Assembly: GCA_017939945.1 (NCBI GenBank)
Contig: JAGAZS010000237.1
Location: forward strand, 1 to 7,625
Length of the DNA: 7,625 nt
Reading direction: 5' to 3'
DNA from: Schwartzia sp. (in: firmicutes)
GTDB lineage: Bacteria; Bacillota; Negativicutes; Selenomonadales; Selenomonadaceae
Numbering within the stretch: the stretch's first letter is position 1; every line of letters starts with the position of its first letter. The notes under the pieces were generated by a model, which made no database searches, had not been told where the DNA came from, and saw only the letters and a list, made by a program, of their open reading frames with translations. Of the stretch, positions 1 to 6,558 are shown one piece after another. The position numbers and the translations under genes were made by a program.

Positions 1-399
1 CATGAACTCAACGCCCGCCTGATAAAATTCGCACTGCCGCCCTGTCTGCGCCTGCTCGTAGCGATACACCGGACTCAGATAAAAAAGCTTCAGCGGCATC
101 TCCGCCCCCCTCATGCGACTCGCCACGACGCGCGCTATCGGCGTCGTCATCTCATGGCGCAGCGCAAGCGTACGGTTCTGCCTATCGAAAAACTTGAACA
201 TATACGGCTCGATCCGCCGCCCGTTGCCCAACGTCAGCGTGTCCACGAACTCGAACGCCGGCGTCACGATCTCATCATACCCCCAGCGCGCAAATCCTTC
301 CGCCAGGAGCGACTCGATGGCGCGCTTTTCCTTTGCCTCCGCAGGCAAAAAATCCCGTGTTCCGTAAGGAATCCCGAAAACCTCATCCCTTGTCCGCAT
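1..399 (-). CDS. hisZ: ATP phosphoribosyltransferase regulatory subunit HisZ (N-terminal 133 residues, runs off the window)
   Basis: Partial gene, reading from an ATG at 399 through position 1 with no stop, so the C-terminal part is outside. HisZ is a catalytically inactive paralogue of histidyl-tRNA synthetase that pairs with short-form HisG to make the allosteric enzyme for the first step of histidine biosynthesis in the cytoplasm. Visible are the class II synthetase N-terminus (PYGTRDFLP, residues 11-19), motif 1 (about 35-54, WGYDEIVTPAFEF) and the motif 2 region (about 105-132, VYRYEQAQTGRQCEFYQAGV). The segment LRHEMTTPIAR (80-90) follows the HisZ pattern; a true HisRS normally has an LRPEGT-type sequence there. 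The start overlaps the 3' end of yerC by 17 bases, suggesting coupled translation. A GTG at 411 is an alternative start. HisG is expected downstream but is not visible. HisS is the main alternative, less likely. Confidence 0.87.
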   Translation of the reverse strand, partial: MRTRDEVFGIPYGTRDFLPAEAKEKRAIESLLAEGFARWGYDEIVTPAFEFVDTLTLGNGRRIEPYMFKFFDRQNRTLALRHEMTTPIARVVASRMRGAEMPLKLFYLSPVYRYEQAQTGRQCEFYQAGVEFM

Positions 400-712
400 C
401 CTGCGTCCCACTTCCTTCCTGCTTTTTCTGTAATCGTTCCAACACAATCTTGTACCCGTCCGCGCCGTAATGCAGGCAGCGCTTGACGCGGCTGATGGTC
501 GCGGTGCTCGCGCCCGTGCGCGCCACGATGTCGTCGTAGGTATGCCCCGCGTTCAGCATACGGGCCACCTCCAGCCGCTGCGCCAAAGCCTTCAGTTCAC
601 TGATGGTGCAAATATCCTCGAAAAATTGATAGCATTCCTCCACGCCGTGAAGAAGAAGTACAGTCTCGCAAAGCTGATCCGTCAAATCATCCTTCAATTT
701 TGGATTAATCAT
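383..712 (-). CDS. yerC: YerC/YecD-family TrpR-like transcriptional regulator
   Basis: A 109-residue cytoplasmic DNA-binding protein of the TrpR superfamily, YerC/YecD type. Residues 1-50 are helical and typical of the family's dimerisation region (LTDQLCETVLLLHGVEEC, then ISELKALAQRLEVARML). A helix-turn-helix follows at about 58-83 (TYDDIVARTGASTATISRVK), with the SxxTISRVKRCLxYG signature of TrpR-like repressors. The C-terminal tail (about 95-109) is polar and poorly conserved in appearance. I chose ATG 712 because the family begins near this point and a GGGCGG-like site sits 7 bases upstream. Longer in-frame reading to 793 would run into the -10 box of the promoter at 761-788. The gene overlaps hisZ by 17 bases. 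The ligand and operator are unknown; a role in histidine or tryptophan control is only inferred from the neighbour. Confidence 0.88.
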   Translation of the reverse strand: MINPKLKDDLTDQLCETVLLLHGVEECYQFFEDICTISELKALAQRLEVARMLNAGHTYDDIVARTGASTATISRVKRCLHYGADGYKIVLERLQKKQEGSGTQDADKG

Positions 713-760
713 AGCAACACCGCCCAGCTTTATTCCTTTAGCTTGTGAAAATACCATTTC

Positions 761-788
761 ATTATAGCATACTTCGCCAACAGTGCAA
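761..788 (-). promoter_or_regulatory. Sigma-70-type promoter for yerC-hisZ
   Basis: On the minus strand, TTGCAC (783-788) and a perfect TATAAT (761-766) are separated by 16 bases. TGC directly precedes the -10 box, giving an extended -10. Transcription would begin near 754, leaving a leader of about 42 bases before the yerC ATG at 712. It lies just downstream of the terminator of the preceding gene, so yerC-hisZ is probably an independent transcription unit. Confidence 0.75.
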
Positions 789-791
789 GAC

Positions 792-832
792 AAAAAAGGA
801 GCCTCGCGGCAAATTGTCTGCCGTGAAGCTCC
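792..832 (-). terminator. Rho-independent terminator of the HlyD-family gene
   Basis: The inverted repeat 798-832 pairs GGAGC (798-802) with GCTCC (828-832) and CGGCA (807-811) with TGCCG (819-823), with TC/GA and a G-T wobble between them, one mismatch and a 7-base loop. Read on the minus strand the stem is followed directly by six T residues (plus-strand A run 792-797). It starts about 19 bases after the stop at 851. Confidence 0.85.
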
Positions 833-850
833 ATGTTAAATCAAAATAGA

Positions 851-1852
851 TTATCGATCCAACAACACCTTTACCGTCGTCTGCATCGCTGGACGTATTT
901 GGACGCTCTCCTGCGACGGGATGGAAATGAGAACCCGAAGCTGTCCCACATGCGGGGTGTCCGGGCGCATACCTTCTGTTCCCTTTGCCGCATCCTTTTG
1001 TTCCGTTTCGGACAAATCCTGGACTTCCGCAACGCTGGACAAAAACTCATGACCGTTCAGCGTATAATACGCCGTTTGCCCGACATGGATCAAATCAGCA
1101 TACTCTTTCGCCGCATACGCCTCAACCCACATCTCCCCGGTCGCGCCAATCCGGAAGACCGGCTCTCCGGCATGTACCTCGCTGCCTTCCTTGATTTCAG
1201 TCAAATACATAATGCCGTCCACGGGAGCGAAAAGCTCCGTCGCACCGGAAGCCTGCTGCGCTGAAGCGAGCGCCGCCTCCGCCTGCCGCACCTGAACCTC
1301 CGCGCGGCCGATTGCCTCCGGACTTGCGGAACGTGTCACCGTCTGATAAGATACGGAACCACCCAAAGCTGCCTGATAAGCCGCCTCCGCCGCATCGCGT
1401 TCATTCGCGCTGACGGCGCCCATATCGTAAAGGAATTGCGTTTTCTCATAACGTGTACGCGCCGCATCGACATCCTCGCCGCTTCCGCCGCCGAAAACCG
1501 GCTGTACGGTCACGACGCCAGCCTGCAGTTCTTCCAAATTCCGTCTGGAAAGCGCTAAATTCGATTCCAACTGCTGAATTTGTTCCGGCGAAACCTTGAC
1601 TTTGATTTTCGCCAACGCCTGTCCCTGCTTCACCGGTTCGCCGTCGCCGACCAAGATTTCCGTGATTGTTCCGGCCGCAAGGGCGCGTGCCTGCACCACA
1701 TGTCCGGCGACCTCCGCCTCCACGATGGAAAGCGTCCGGTGGCTTGACTGGAACAGCCAAACGACGCCGGCGCACAAAAAAGCCGCTAGCAGCAACACGG
1801 CCAAGCCGTATTTTATGACTGCATGCGCCTTATCGCTGATATCGACTTCCAA
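851..1852 (-). CDS. HlyD-family periplasmic adaptor (membrane fusion protein), orphan
   Basis: With a TTG start at 1852 this encodes 333 residues. Members of this family link an inner-membrane transporter to an outer-membrane channel. Visible in order: a single N-terminal membrane segment (about 12-34) with a short cytoplasmic lead, the first half of a lipoyl-like domain (about 58-84, AGTITEILVGDGEPVKQGQ), a helical coiled-coil hairpin (about 88-200, interrupted by a GGGSG stretch near 121), the second lipoyl half (about 203-235, LFAPVDGIMYLTEIKEG) and a beta-barrel region to the end. I favour TTG 1852 because AGGGGGA lies 7 bases upstream. An ATG at 1882 and a GTG at 1897 are in frame, but neither has a convincing ribosome site and the GTG lies within the hairpin after alaS. 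No transporter or outer-membrane partner is adjacent, so the substrate cannot be inferred. It probably depends on read-through from alaS, as I see no promoter of its own. Confidence 0.85.
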   Translation of the reverse strand: MEVDISDKAHAVIKYGLAVLLLAAFLCAGVVWLFQSSHRTLSIVEAEVAGHVVQARALAAGTITEILVGDGEPVKQGQALAKIKVKVSPEQIQQLESNLALSRRNLEELQAGVVTVQPVFGGGSGEDVDAARTRYEKTQFLYDMGAVSANERDAAEAAYQAALGGSVSYQTVTRSASPEAIGRAEVQVRQAEAALASAQQASGATELFAPVDGIMYLTEIKEGSEVHAGEPVFRIGATGEMWVEAYAAKEYADLIHVGQTAYYTLNGHEFLSSVAEVQDLSETEQKDAAKGTEGMRPDTPHVGQLRVLISIPSQESVQIRPAMQTTVKVLLDR

Positions 1853-1859
1853 AATACTT

Positions 1860-1866
1860 TCCCCCT
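1860..1866 (-). promoter_or_regulatory. Ribosome binding site that decides the start of the HlyD-family gene
   Basis: Minus-strand AGGGGGA lies 7 bases before the TTG at 1852. The upstream in-frame ATG at 1882 has only a pyrimidine-rich stretch and part of the hairpin ahead of it, so this site argues for the shorter protein. Confidence 0.5.
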
Positions 1867-1885
1867 GATATAATCCTTTCATCCA

Positions 1886-1918
1886 AGAAAGGCGCACAGA
1901 CAGACTGCGCGCCTTTTT
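1886..1918 (-). terminator. Hairpin after alaS, probable (leaky) terminator
   Basis: AAAGGCGC (1888-1895) pairs with GCGCCTTT (1909-1916), and CAG (1897-1899) with CTG (1905-1907), with one mismatch and a 5-base loop. On the minus strand the stem begins about 10 bases after the alaS stop at 1928 and is followed by a short T-rich stretch (TTTCTT). The tail is weak and no promoter is visible before the next gene, so partial termination or attenuation is as likely as full termination. On the plus strand the stem ends in five T residues, but no plus-strand gene uses it. Confidence 0.6.
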
Positions 1919-1927
1919 GCTTGCTCC

Positions 1928-4558
1928 TCACTCCAATCCGAGCTGCGCTTTGAGAGCTGCGTGCGCCGCTTCCATCGCCTGAGGGATTTTTTCCGGCTCT
2001 TTGCCGCCGGCCTGCGCCATCTCAGGACGCCCGCCGCCGCCGCCGCCGACTGCTTTCGCGGCCTCTTTGATTAACTTGCCAGCATGGACACCTTTTGCAA
2101 CCGCATCTTTGGACGCCTTCGCGACGATGCTGACTTTGTCGTCCATGACCGCACAGAGCAAAACAACGCCATTTTTGAGTTTCGCCTCGGTCAAATCCGC
2201 CATTTCACGCAGCGCATCCATAGTCTCGACGTTTGCCTTGCCCGTCACGCACTGCACATCGCCGTATGTCTGCACTGCCATCAGAAGCTTCTGCGCGTCG
2301 GCTTTCTCCTGCATCCGGTGGACCTCTTCAAGCTTCTTCTTCATTTCCTTATAATCAGCCGCCAACGCAGAAAGCTTTTGCACGACCTCCGTATCGCGAC
2401 ACTTCAAAAGCTCCGCCGCCTGCGTCAGAGCTTCCGCCCGCTCATGCGCCCAACGGAGAGCCGCTTCGCCGGTAATGGCCTCGATGCGCCGGACGCCCGC
2501 CGCGACGCCTGTCTCACTGACAATCTTGAACATGCCGATCTGCCCGACGTTCGAGACGTGCGAACCGCCGCAAAGCTCCATGCTGAAGCCCGGGACAGTC
2601 ACGACACGCACGACGTCGCCGTACTTCTCGCCAAAAAGCGCCATAGCGCCCTTCGCTTTTGCTTCGTCTTGCTTCATTTGGGCAATCTCAACATCCTGCG
2701 CCTGCAAGATGACATGATTGACAAGTTCCTCGACGTCCGCCAACTGCTGCGGCGATACCGGCTCGAAATTCGAGAAATCAAAACGCAAACGCTCCGGCGT
2801 AACCAGCGACCCCGCCTGATTGACCTGATCCCCGACAACGCGCTTCAATGCCGCTTGCAAAAGATGGGTCGCCGTATGGTTGCGCGCCGAAGCCATCTTC
2901 TTTTCTCGATCCAACACGATCTTGACCGTATCGCCAACCTTCAGCGAACCTGCTTCCACATAACCGATATGATAAATCGTGCCGTCCGGCAGCTTCTTCG
3001 CGTTCGAGACCTGCACGCGGCCAAGTTCCGTCGTAAAGAGACCGACGTCGCCGACCTGTCCGCCGCCTTCCGCGTAGAACGGCGTCACATCAAGGATGAT
3101 TCCCGCTTCCTCGCCGTCGGAAAGCGCATCAGCCAGTGTACCGTCTTTCCAAAGAGCGACAACCTTCGCCTCTTTTGCCGTTGCTTCCTGCCGCAAACTC
3201 TTGACGTCGATCTTGCTGAGGTCGGGCACCGCCACACGCTGGTTTTCCTGACGCGCCGCGCGCGCGCGGTCACGCTGCTCCTGCATGGCCTTGTCAAAAC
3301 CGGTATGGTCGAGCTTCAATCCGCTCTCCTGCAATATTTCCTCTGTCAGTTCCCACGGGAACCCGTAAGTATCGTAAAGCTTGAACGCGCTTTCGCCGTC
3401 CAGCTCTTTCTTACCTTTCGCCTTGACCGCCTCAATCTCCCCGGCCAAAAGCTCACACCCCTGCTCCAAAGTCGCGTGAAAACGCTCCTCCTCAAGCTGG
3501 ATGACCTTCTTGATATAGTCTTGCCGCTCCGTCAACGCCTCGAAATCCGGCGCGTCCTTGTAAATCTTGATGACCGCATCCACCGCGCCCACAAGGAACG
3601 GCTTGTCCATGCCGAGAAGTCGCCCATGGCGCACGGCACGGCGAAGAATCCGACGAAGCACATAACCGCGCCCTTCGTTTGACGGCAAGATGCCGTCCAT
3701 AATCATGATCGTCATACTGCGCGCATGGTCAGCGATAACCTTCAGAGAAATATCCTTCTGCTCGTCCTCGCCATACTTTACGCCCGAAACACCGGACGCG
3801 TACTCGATAATCGGGAACAAAAGATCCGTCTCGAAATTCGTGCGTTTTCCCTGTAATACGGACGCCAAGCGTTCCAAGCCACAGCCAGTATCAATGTTCT
3901 TATGCGCGAGGGGCTTGTACTCGCCGTCCTCAGTCTTGTCGTACTGCGTGAACACGAGATTCCAGATTTCCAGATACCGGTCGCAGTCGCAGCCGACGGC
4001 GCAGGTCGGCTCCCCACAGCCGCGCTCCTCTCCGAGATCGATATAAATCTCCGAGTCCGGACCGCAAGGTCCGGGGCCGATTTCCCAAAAATTATCTTCC
4101 AGCTTCACGATGTGGTCGGCGAGAAAACCGGGCTGCTGCTTCCAGATTTCGGCCGCTTCGTCGTCCTTCGGATAAATCGTCGCATAGAGCTTCTCCTTCG
4201 GAAGCTCGACGACCTCCGTCAGAAATTCCCAAGCCCACGCAATCGCTTCTTTCTTGAAATAGTCGCCGAAAGAGAAATTCCCGAGCATCTCGAAATACGT
4301 CTGATGGCGTGCCGTACGCCCGACGTTCTCGATATCGCCCGTGCGGACGCAGCGCTGGCTCGTCGTAATGCGCGTACGGGGCGGTTTCATCTTACCGGTG
4401 AAAAACGGTTTGAAGGGAGCCATACCCGCACCGATCATCAAAAGCGTCGGATCGTTCTCGGGAATCAGGGAAGCGCTCGGAAGGCGCAGATGCCCCGCCT
4501 TTTTTGCAAAAAAATCCAAATACGCTTCGCGTAGTTCATTGCCCGTCATGAATTTCAA
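1928..4558 (-). CDS. alaS: Alanyl-tRNA synthetase
   Basis: Complete 876-residue class II synthetase, the usual family length; it charges tRNA-Ala in the cytoplasm and hydrolyses mischarged Ser/Gly-tRNA. The N-terminal catalytic domain contains FKPFFTGKMKPPRTRITTSQ (49-68), the motif 2 region (RTARHQTYFEMLGNFSFGDY, 81-100), NFWEIGPGPCGPDSE (156-170) and motif 3 (GCGLERLAS, 225-233). A cysteine-rich insert lies near 181-192 (CGEPTCAVGCDC), as is common in Firmicutes. The editing domain carries HTATH (561-565) and CGGSH (663-667), the four zinc ligands being H561, H565, C663 and H667. A coiled segment (about 705-760) and the glycine-rich C-Ala domain (GGGGGGRPEMAQAGG, 838-852) finish the protein. 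The TTG start at 4558 is preferred: TAGGAG sits 9 bases upstream, whereas the ATG at 4549 would be 18 bases away. It has its own promoter; no T-box leader fits in the short 5' region. Confidence 0.98.
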   Translation of the reverse strand: MKFMTGNELREAYLDFFAKKAGHLRLPSASLIPENDPTLLMIGAGMAPFKPFFTGKMKPPRTRITTSQRCVRTGDIENVGRTARHQTYFEMLGNFSFGDYFKKEAIAWAWEFLTEVVELPKEKLYATIYPKDDEAAEIWKQQPGFLADHIVKLEDNFWEIGPGPCGPDSEIYIDLGEERGCGEPTCAVGCDCDRYLEIWNLVFTQYDKTEDGEYKPLAHKNIDTGCGLERLASVLQGKRTNFETDLLFPIIEYASGVSGVKYGEDEQKDISLKVIADHARSMTIMIMDGILPSNEGRGYVLRRILRRAVRHGRLLGMDKPFLVGAVDAVIKIYKDAPDFEALTERQDYIKKVIQLEEERFHATLEQGCELLAGEIEAVKAKGKKELDGESAFKLYDTYGFPWELTEEILQESGLKLDHTGFDKAMQEQRDRARAARQENQRVAVPDLSKIDVKSLRQEATAKEAKVVALWKDGTLADALSDGEEAGIILDVTPFYAEGGGQVGDVGLFTTELGRVQVSNAKKLPDGTIYHIGYVEAGSLKVGDTVKIVLDREKKMASARNHTATHLLQAALKRVVGDQVNQAGSLVTPERLRFDFSNFEPVSPQQLADVEELVNHVILQAQDVEIAQMKQDEAKAKGAMALFGEKYGDVVRVVTVPGFSMELCGGSHVSNVGQIGMFKIVSETGVAAGVRRIEAITGEAALRWAHERAEALTQAAELLKCRDTEVVQKLSALAADYKEMKKKLEEVHRMQEKADAQKLLMAVQTYGDVQCVTGKANVETMDALREMADLTEAKLKNGVVLLCAVMDDKVSIVAKASKDAVAKGVHAGKLIKEAAKAVGGGGGGRPEMAQAGGKEPEKIPQAMEAAHAALKAQLGLE

Positions 4559-4567
4559 AACAATCAG

Positions 4568-4573
4568 CTCCTA
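4568..4573 (-). promoter_or_regulatory. Ribosome binding site deciding the alaS start
   Basis: Minus-strand TAGGAG lies 9 bases before the TTG at 4558 and 18 bases before the ATG at 4549. The spacing favours the TTG, adding three residues (MKF) to the protein. Confidence 0.65.
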
Positions 4574-4598
4574 GCAGATACTTTCATTAAACTCAATA

Positions 4599-4628
4599 AT
4601 TATATATTAATCCACTGCATAAAGTCAA
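4599..4628 (-). promoter_or_regulatory. Sigma-70-type promoter for alaS
   Basis: Minus-strand TTGACT (4623-4628) and TATAAT (4599-4604) are separated by 18 bases, a near-consensus promoter. Transcription would start near 4592, giving a leader of about 34 bases, too short for a T-box riboswitch. It sits directly after the radC terminator. Confidence 0.82.
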
Positions 4629-4631
4629 TTT

Positions 4632-4678
4632 AAAAAAGGCAAGCTGTCTGTGACATCAAAGTCCCAAACAGTCTGCCT
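4632..4678 (-). terminator. Rho-independent terminator of the sprA-like/maf/radC operon, overlapping the end of radC
   Basis: An 18-position stem pairs 4661-4678 with 4637-4654 (two mismatches, some G-T pairs) around a 6-base loop (4655-4660). On the minus strand it is followed by a run of six T residues (plus-strand A run 4632-4637). The 5' arm of the stem is made of the last radC codons, and the TGA stop (4656-4658) lies in the loop. Confidence 0.85.
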
Positions 4679-5348
4679 CTTTCAATGACAAAAAACCGTC
4701 GCCCGCAATGATGACATGGTCGAGCACGGGAATCCCCATGATCGCTCCCGCCTTCATCATTTGCTTCGTGATTTGCACGTCTTCCCTGCTCGGCGTCGGA
4801 TCGCCGCTTGGATGATTATGTATCAGGATCATGTTAGCTGCAGAGTACCGTATCGCCTCGCGGAATATCTCCCTCGGATGCGCCACCGACGCCGTCAAGC
4901 TTCCGATGGAAATCGTCGGCATCGCAAGCACACGGTTCCGAACGTCGAGCAGCATGACGAGAAAATGTTCTTTTTGCTCAAACCGCAGGATTGGCGACGC
5001 GTAACGGGCAACGTCCTCCGGTCCTTCAATCTTTTCCAGCTTCTGCGCCGCCTTCGTTGAGAGCCTACGCCCCAACTCGACGGCAGCGACGATCGTAGCA
5101 GCTTTCGCAAGACCCACACCGTGAACCGTCGCAATCTCCTGCGGCGATATATTCATGATGGAGACAAGTCCCTTATCCTGATACTTCGCCAGGACTTCCT
5201 CCGCCAAATGAAGCACCGAAACGGACGACGTGCCGGTCCTGAGCAAAATCGCCAACAGCTCCGTATCGTTGAGCGACGCCGCGCCCCGCTGAATCAGTTT
5301 TTCCCGCGGCCTTTCATCCTCGGGAAGATCTCGCACCATCACTGTCAA
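4656..5348 (-). CDS. radC: RadC-family (UPF0758) JAB/MPN-domain protein
   Basis: 230 residues, normal for the family. The N-terminal third has the conserved PREKLIQRGAASLNDTELLAILLRTG stretch (14-39; quoted in part by position) and a helix-hairpin-helix-like segment (about 66-95, ISPQEIATVHGVGLAKA). The C-terminal two thirds is a JAB/MPN metal-binding domain with E159/E163 upstream, then HNHPSGDPTPSRED (177-190), giving the HxH...D ligand set (H177, H179, D190). The family was named for DNA repair, but that role is doubtful and the biochemical activity is unsettled; a metal-dependent hydrolase is a reasonable guess. The TTG start at 5348 overlaps the maf stop by three bases, with GGCGGGG about 8 bases ahead. 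GTG 5342 and ATG 5339 are close alternatives. It is the last gene of the operon and its end forms part of the terminator. Confidence 0.95.
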   Translation of the reverse strand: MTVMVRDLPEDERPREKLIQRGAASLNDTELLAILLRTGTSSVSVLHLAEEVLAKYQDKGLVSIMNISPQEIATVHGVGLAKAATIVAAVELGRRLSTKAAQKLEKIEGPEDVARYASPILRFEQKEHFLVMLLDVRNRVLAMPTISIGSLTASVAHPREIFREAIRYSAANMILIHNHPSGDPTPSREDVQITKQMMKAGAIMGIPVLDHVIIAGDGFLSLKEADCLGL

Positions 5349-5923
5349 AGGACAATCCCCGCCTTTCGCGCCAGCTCCTTGACCGCGTGAAGCGGCAGGC
5401 CGACTACATTGGAAAACGAGCCGTCGATACGCGGAATGAATTTCGCCGCAATCCCTTGGACTGCATAGGCTCCAGCCTTATCCATCGGCTCGCCCGTCGC
5501 TATATACGCGTCGATTTCTTTCTCGGAAAGCTCGTCTACCCAAACCTCCGTCCGAACAACGTCCCCGTATACCTCGCCCTTATATGCGAGAGCAATACCG
5601 GTATAAACAAAATGCTGCCGCCCCGAAAGAAGCCGCAGCATTCGCGCGGCGTCAGCCGCGTCTTTCGGCTTGCCCAAAATCATTCCGTCAACGACAACGA
5701 CTGTGTCCGCGCCGAGCACCGGCACATTGCCGCTTTCCTTTGCAGCCACATCCTTCGCTTTTCGACGCGCATTTTCCTCCGCAAGCCGATCCGGAGAAAT
5801 ACTGTCGCCCGAAAGCTCCTCCGCGTCGCTGACTACGACGCGGAACGCACAGCCGATTTGCCGCAAAAGCTCCTGTCGCCTCGGCGACGCCGAAGCCAAT
5901 ACTATTGTCTCTTTTTCCGTCAT
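5345..5923 (-). CDS. maf: Maf/YhdE-type nucleoside triphosphate pyrophosphatase
   Basis: 192 residues, the usual Maf length. Maf proteins hydrolyse dTTP, UTP and modified pyrimidine nucleotides to the monophosphate plus pyrophosphate in the cytoplasm, keeping odd nucleotides out of DNA and RNA. Family signatures are all present: SASPRR (11-16), the GADTVV segment with the likely catalytic aspartate D73, LGKP (83-86), ATGEPMDKAGAYAVQG (142-157) and SNVVGLPL (171-178). The pattern is closest to the YhdE-like dTTPase/UTPase branch, though substrate is inferred only. The ATG at 5923 overlaps the stop of the upstream gene in an ATGA junction and has only a weak ribosome site, so translation is probably coupled. 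A maf-radC pair is a common arrangement in Firmicutes. Confidence 0.95.
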   Translation of the reverse strand: MTEKETIVLASASPRRQELLRQIGCAFRVVVSDAEELSGDSISPDRLAEENARRKAKDVAAKESGNVPVLGADTVVVVDGMILGKPKDAADAARMLRLLSGRQHFVYTGIALAYKGEVYGDVVRTEVWVDELSEKEIDAYIATGEPMDKAGAYAVQGIAAKFIPRIDGSFSNVVGLPLHAVKELARKAGIVL

Positions 5924-6471
5924 TGATCCAAATCCACATTCGCACCGCGATACTTATTGACCGCGTCCGATTCCTTCATATCTTTTTGATACGGATTTCT
6001 CTCGTTATAGTACTTAATCTGTGTCGTGGTCTCGCCGCCGGAAATATAGGTGCGTCCGCACTCCGGGCAAATATCGGTCTTGAGCCGCACGGATGCGCGC
6101 TCGACCTCACCGCCGCCCAATTCGGCTTTGCGATATGCGTTCGACACATGCTCCTGTTCGTGCCCCATGACGACCATCGCCGCGTTGCTCGGGGCGATAT
6201 GCCCGGCGGCCTTGAAGGATACCATTTCATTGGAGCCGTCTTGATACTTCCTGTTCTTGCAGGTCTCGCACTCGGCGGGGGAAGATTTCTTTCCCGGCTT
6301 CTTGCCCATCCGATCGGCGGCGGTTTCTTCCTCTTCCTCGCCCTCAATGCCCAACTGTTCCTTCCAATCGTCCTCCGGCGCCCCCGGATACAAAGCCTGC
6401 TCGTCCTTGAAACGGTCATAGCCATAGGTCGCACCCGTGCCGCCAATTCCATTGATTCCGTTCATCCCCAT
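5920..6471 (-). CDS. SprA-like putative zinc metallopeptidase (HExxH protein of unknown role)
   Basis: 183 residues. The N-terminus (1-20) is rich in glycine and asparagine, and 43-50 is an acidic run followed by a basic one (57-62), suggesting a flexible, exposed lead region. The core (68-152) holds a CxxC pair (C68, C71 in CETCKNRKYQDGS), the zincin motif HEQEH (104-108) and a second CxxC (C135, C138 in DICPECGRTYISGG). This layout resembles the SprA-related family, whose members keep CxxCKNRxYQDGS, an HEQEHV helix and CPECGRxYxSGG. I recall the resemblance; I have not searched. The HExxH suggests a metallopeptidase fold and the cysteines a zinc knuckle, but substrate and role are unknown. 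No signal peptide or membrane segment is visible, so it appears cytoplasmic unless exported otherwise. The ATG at 6471 has a strong GGAGGT 7 bases upstream. It is the first gene of an operon with maf and radC. Confidence 0.8.
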   Translation of the reverse strand: MGMNGINGIGGTGATYGYDRFKDEQALYPGAPEDDWKEQLGIEGEEEEETAADRMGKKPGKKSSPAECETCKNRKYQDGSNEMVSFKAAGHIAPSNAAMVVMGHEQEHVSNAYRKAELGGGEVERASVRLKTDICPECGRTYISGGETTTQIKYYNERNPYQKDMKESDAVNKYRGANVDLDQ

Positions 6472-6516
6472 ACTGATGACCTCCTTTTATTTTTCCCTGA
6501 CTACTTCTTACAATTT

Positions 6517-6545
6517 ATCATACCATAACCGCACTATGCCCGCAA
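6517..6545 (-). promoter_or_regulatory. Promoter for the sprA-like/maf/radC operon
   Basis: Minus-strand TTGCGG (6540-6545) and TATGAT (6517-6522) are separated by 17 bases, with TGG directly before the -10 box giving an extended -10. Transcription would start near 6510, leaving a leader of about 39 bases. The full gap to the stop of tadA is 87 bases and shows no convincing terminator, so read-through from tadA is possible too. Confidence 0.6.
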
Positions 6546-6558
6546 TGGAAGAGGCGTT

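Noticed and set aside
713..793. Extended N-terminus of yerC beginning at 793 or 757
   Set aside because: These codons overlap or precede the promoter -10 box at 761-766, and the added residues do not match the family; the ATG at 712 fits the usual YerC length.
2084..3682. A 532-residue open frame on the plus strand antisense to alaS
   Set aside because: It lies entirely within alaS, is rich in Arg, Leu and His as expected for an antisense shadow of GC-rich coding DNA, shows no family signature, and alaS itself is certain.
4559..4631. A T-box leader controlling alaS
   Set aside because: The leader from the predicted start to the first codon is only about 34 bases, far too short for a T-box and lacking its conserved core.
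6472..6558. A signal recognition particle RNA gene, often found after tadA in Firmicutes
   Set aside because: The gap is only 87 bases, is occupied by a promoter and ribosome site, and shows no SRP RNA-like hairpin.
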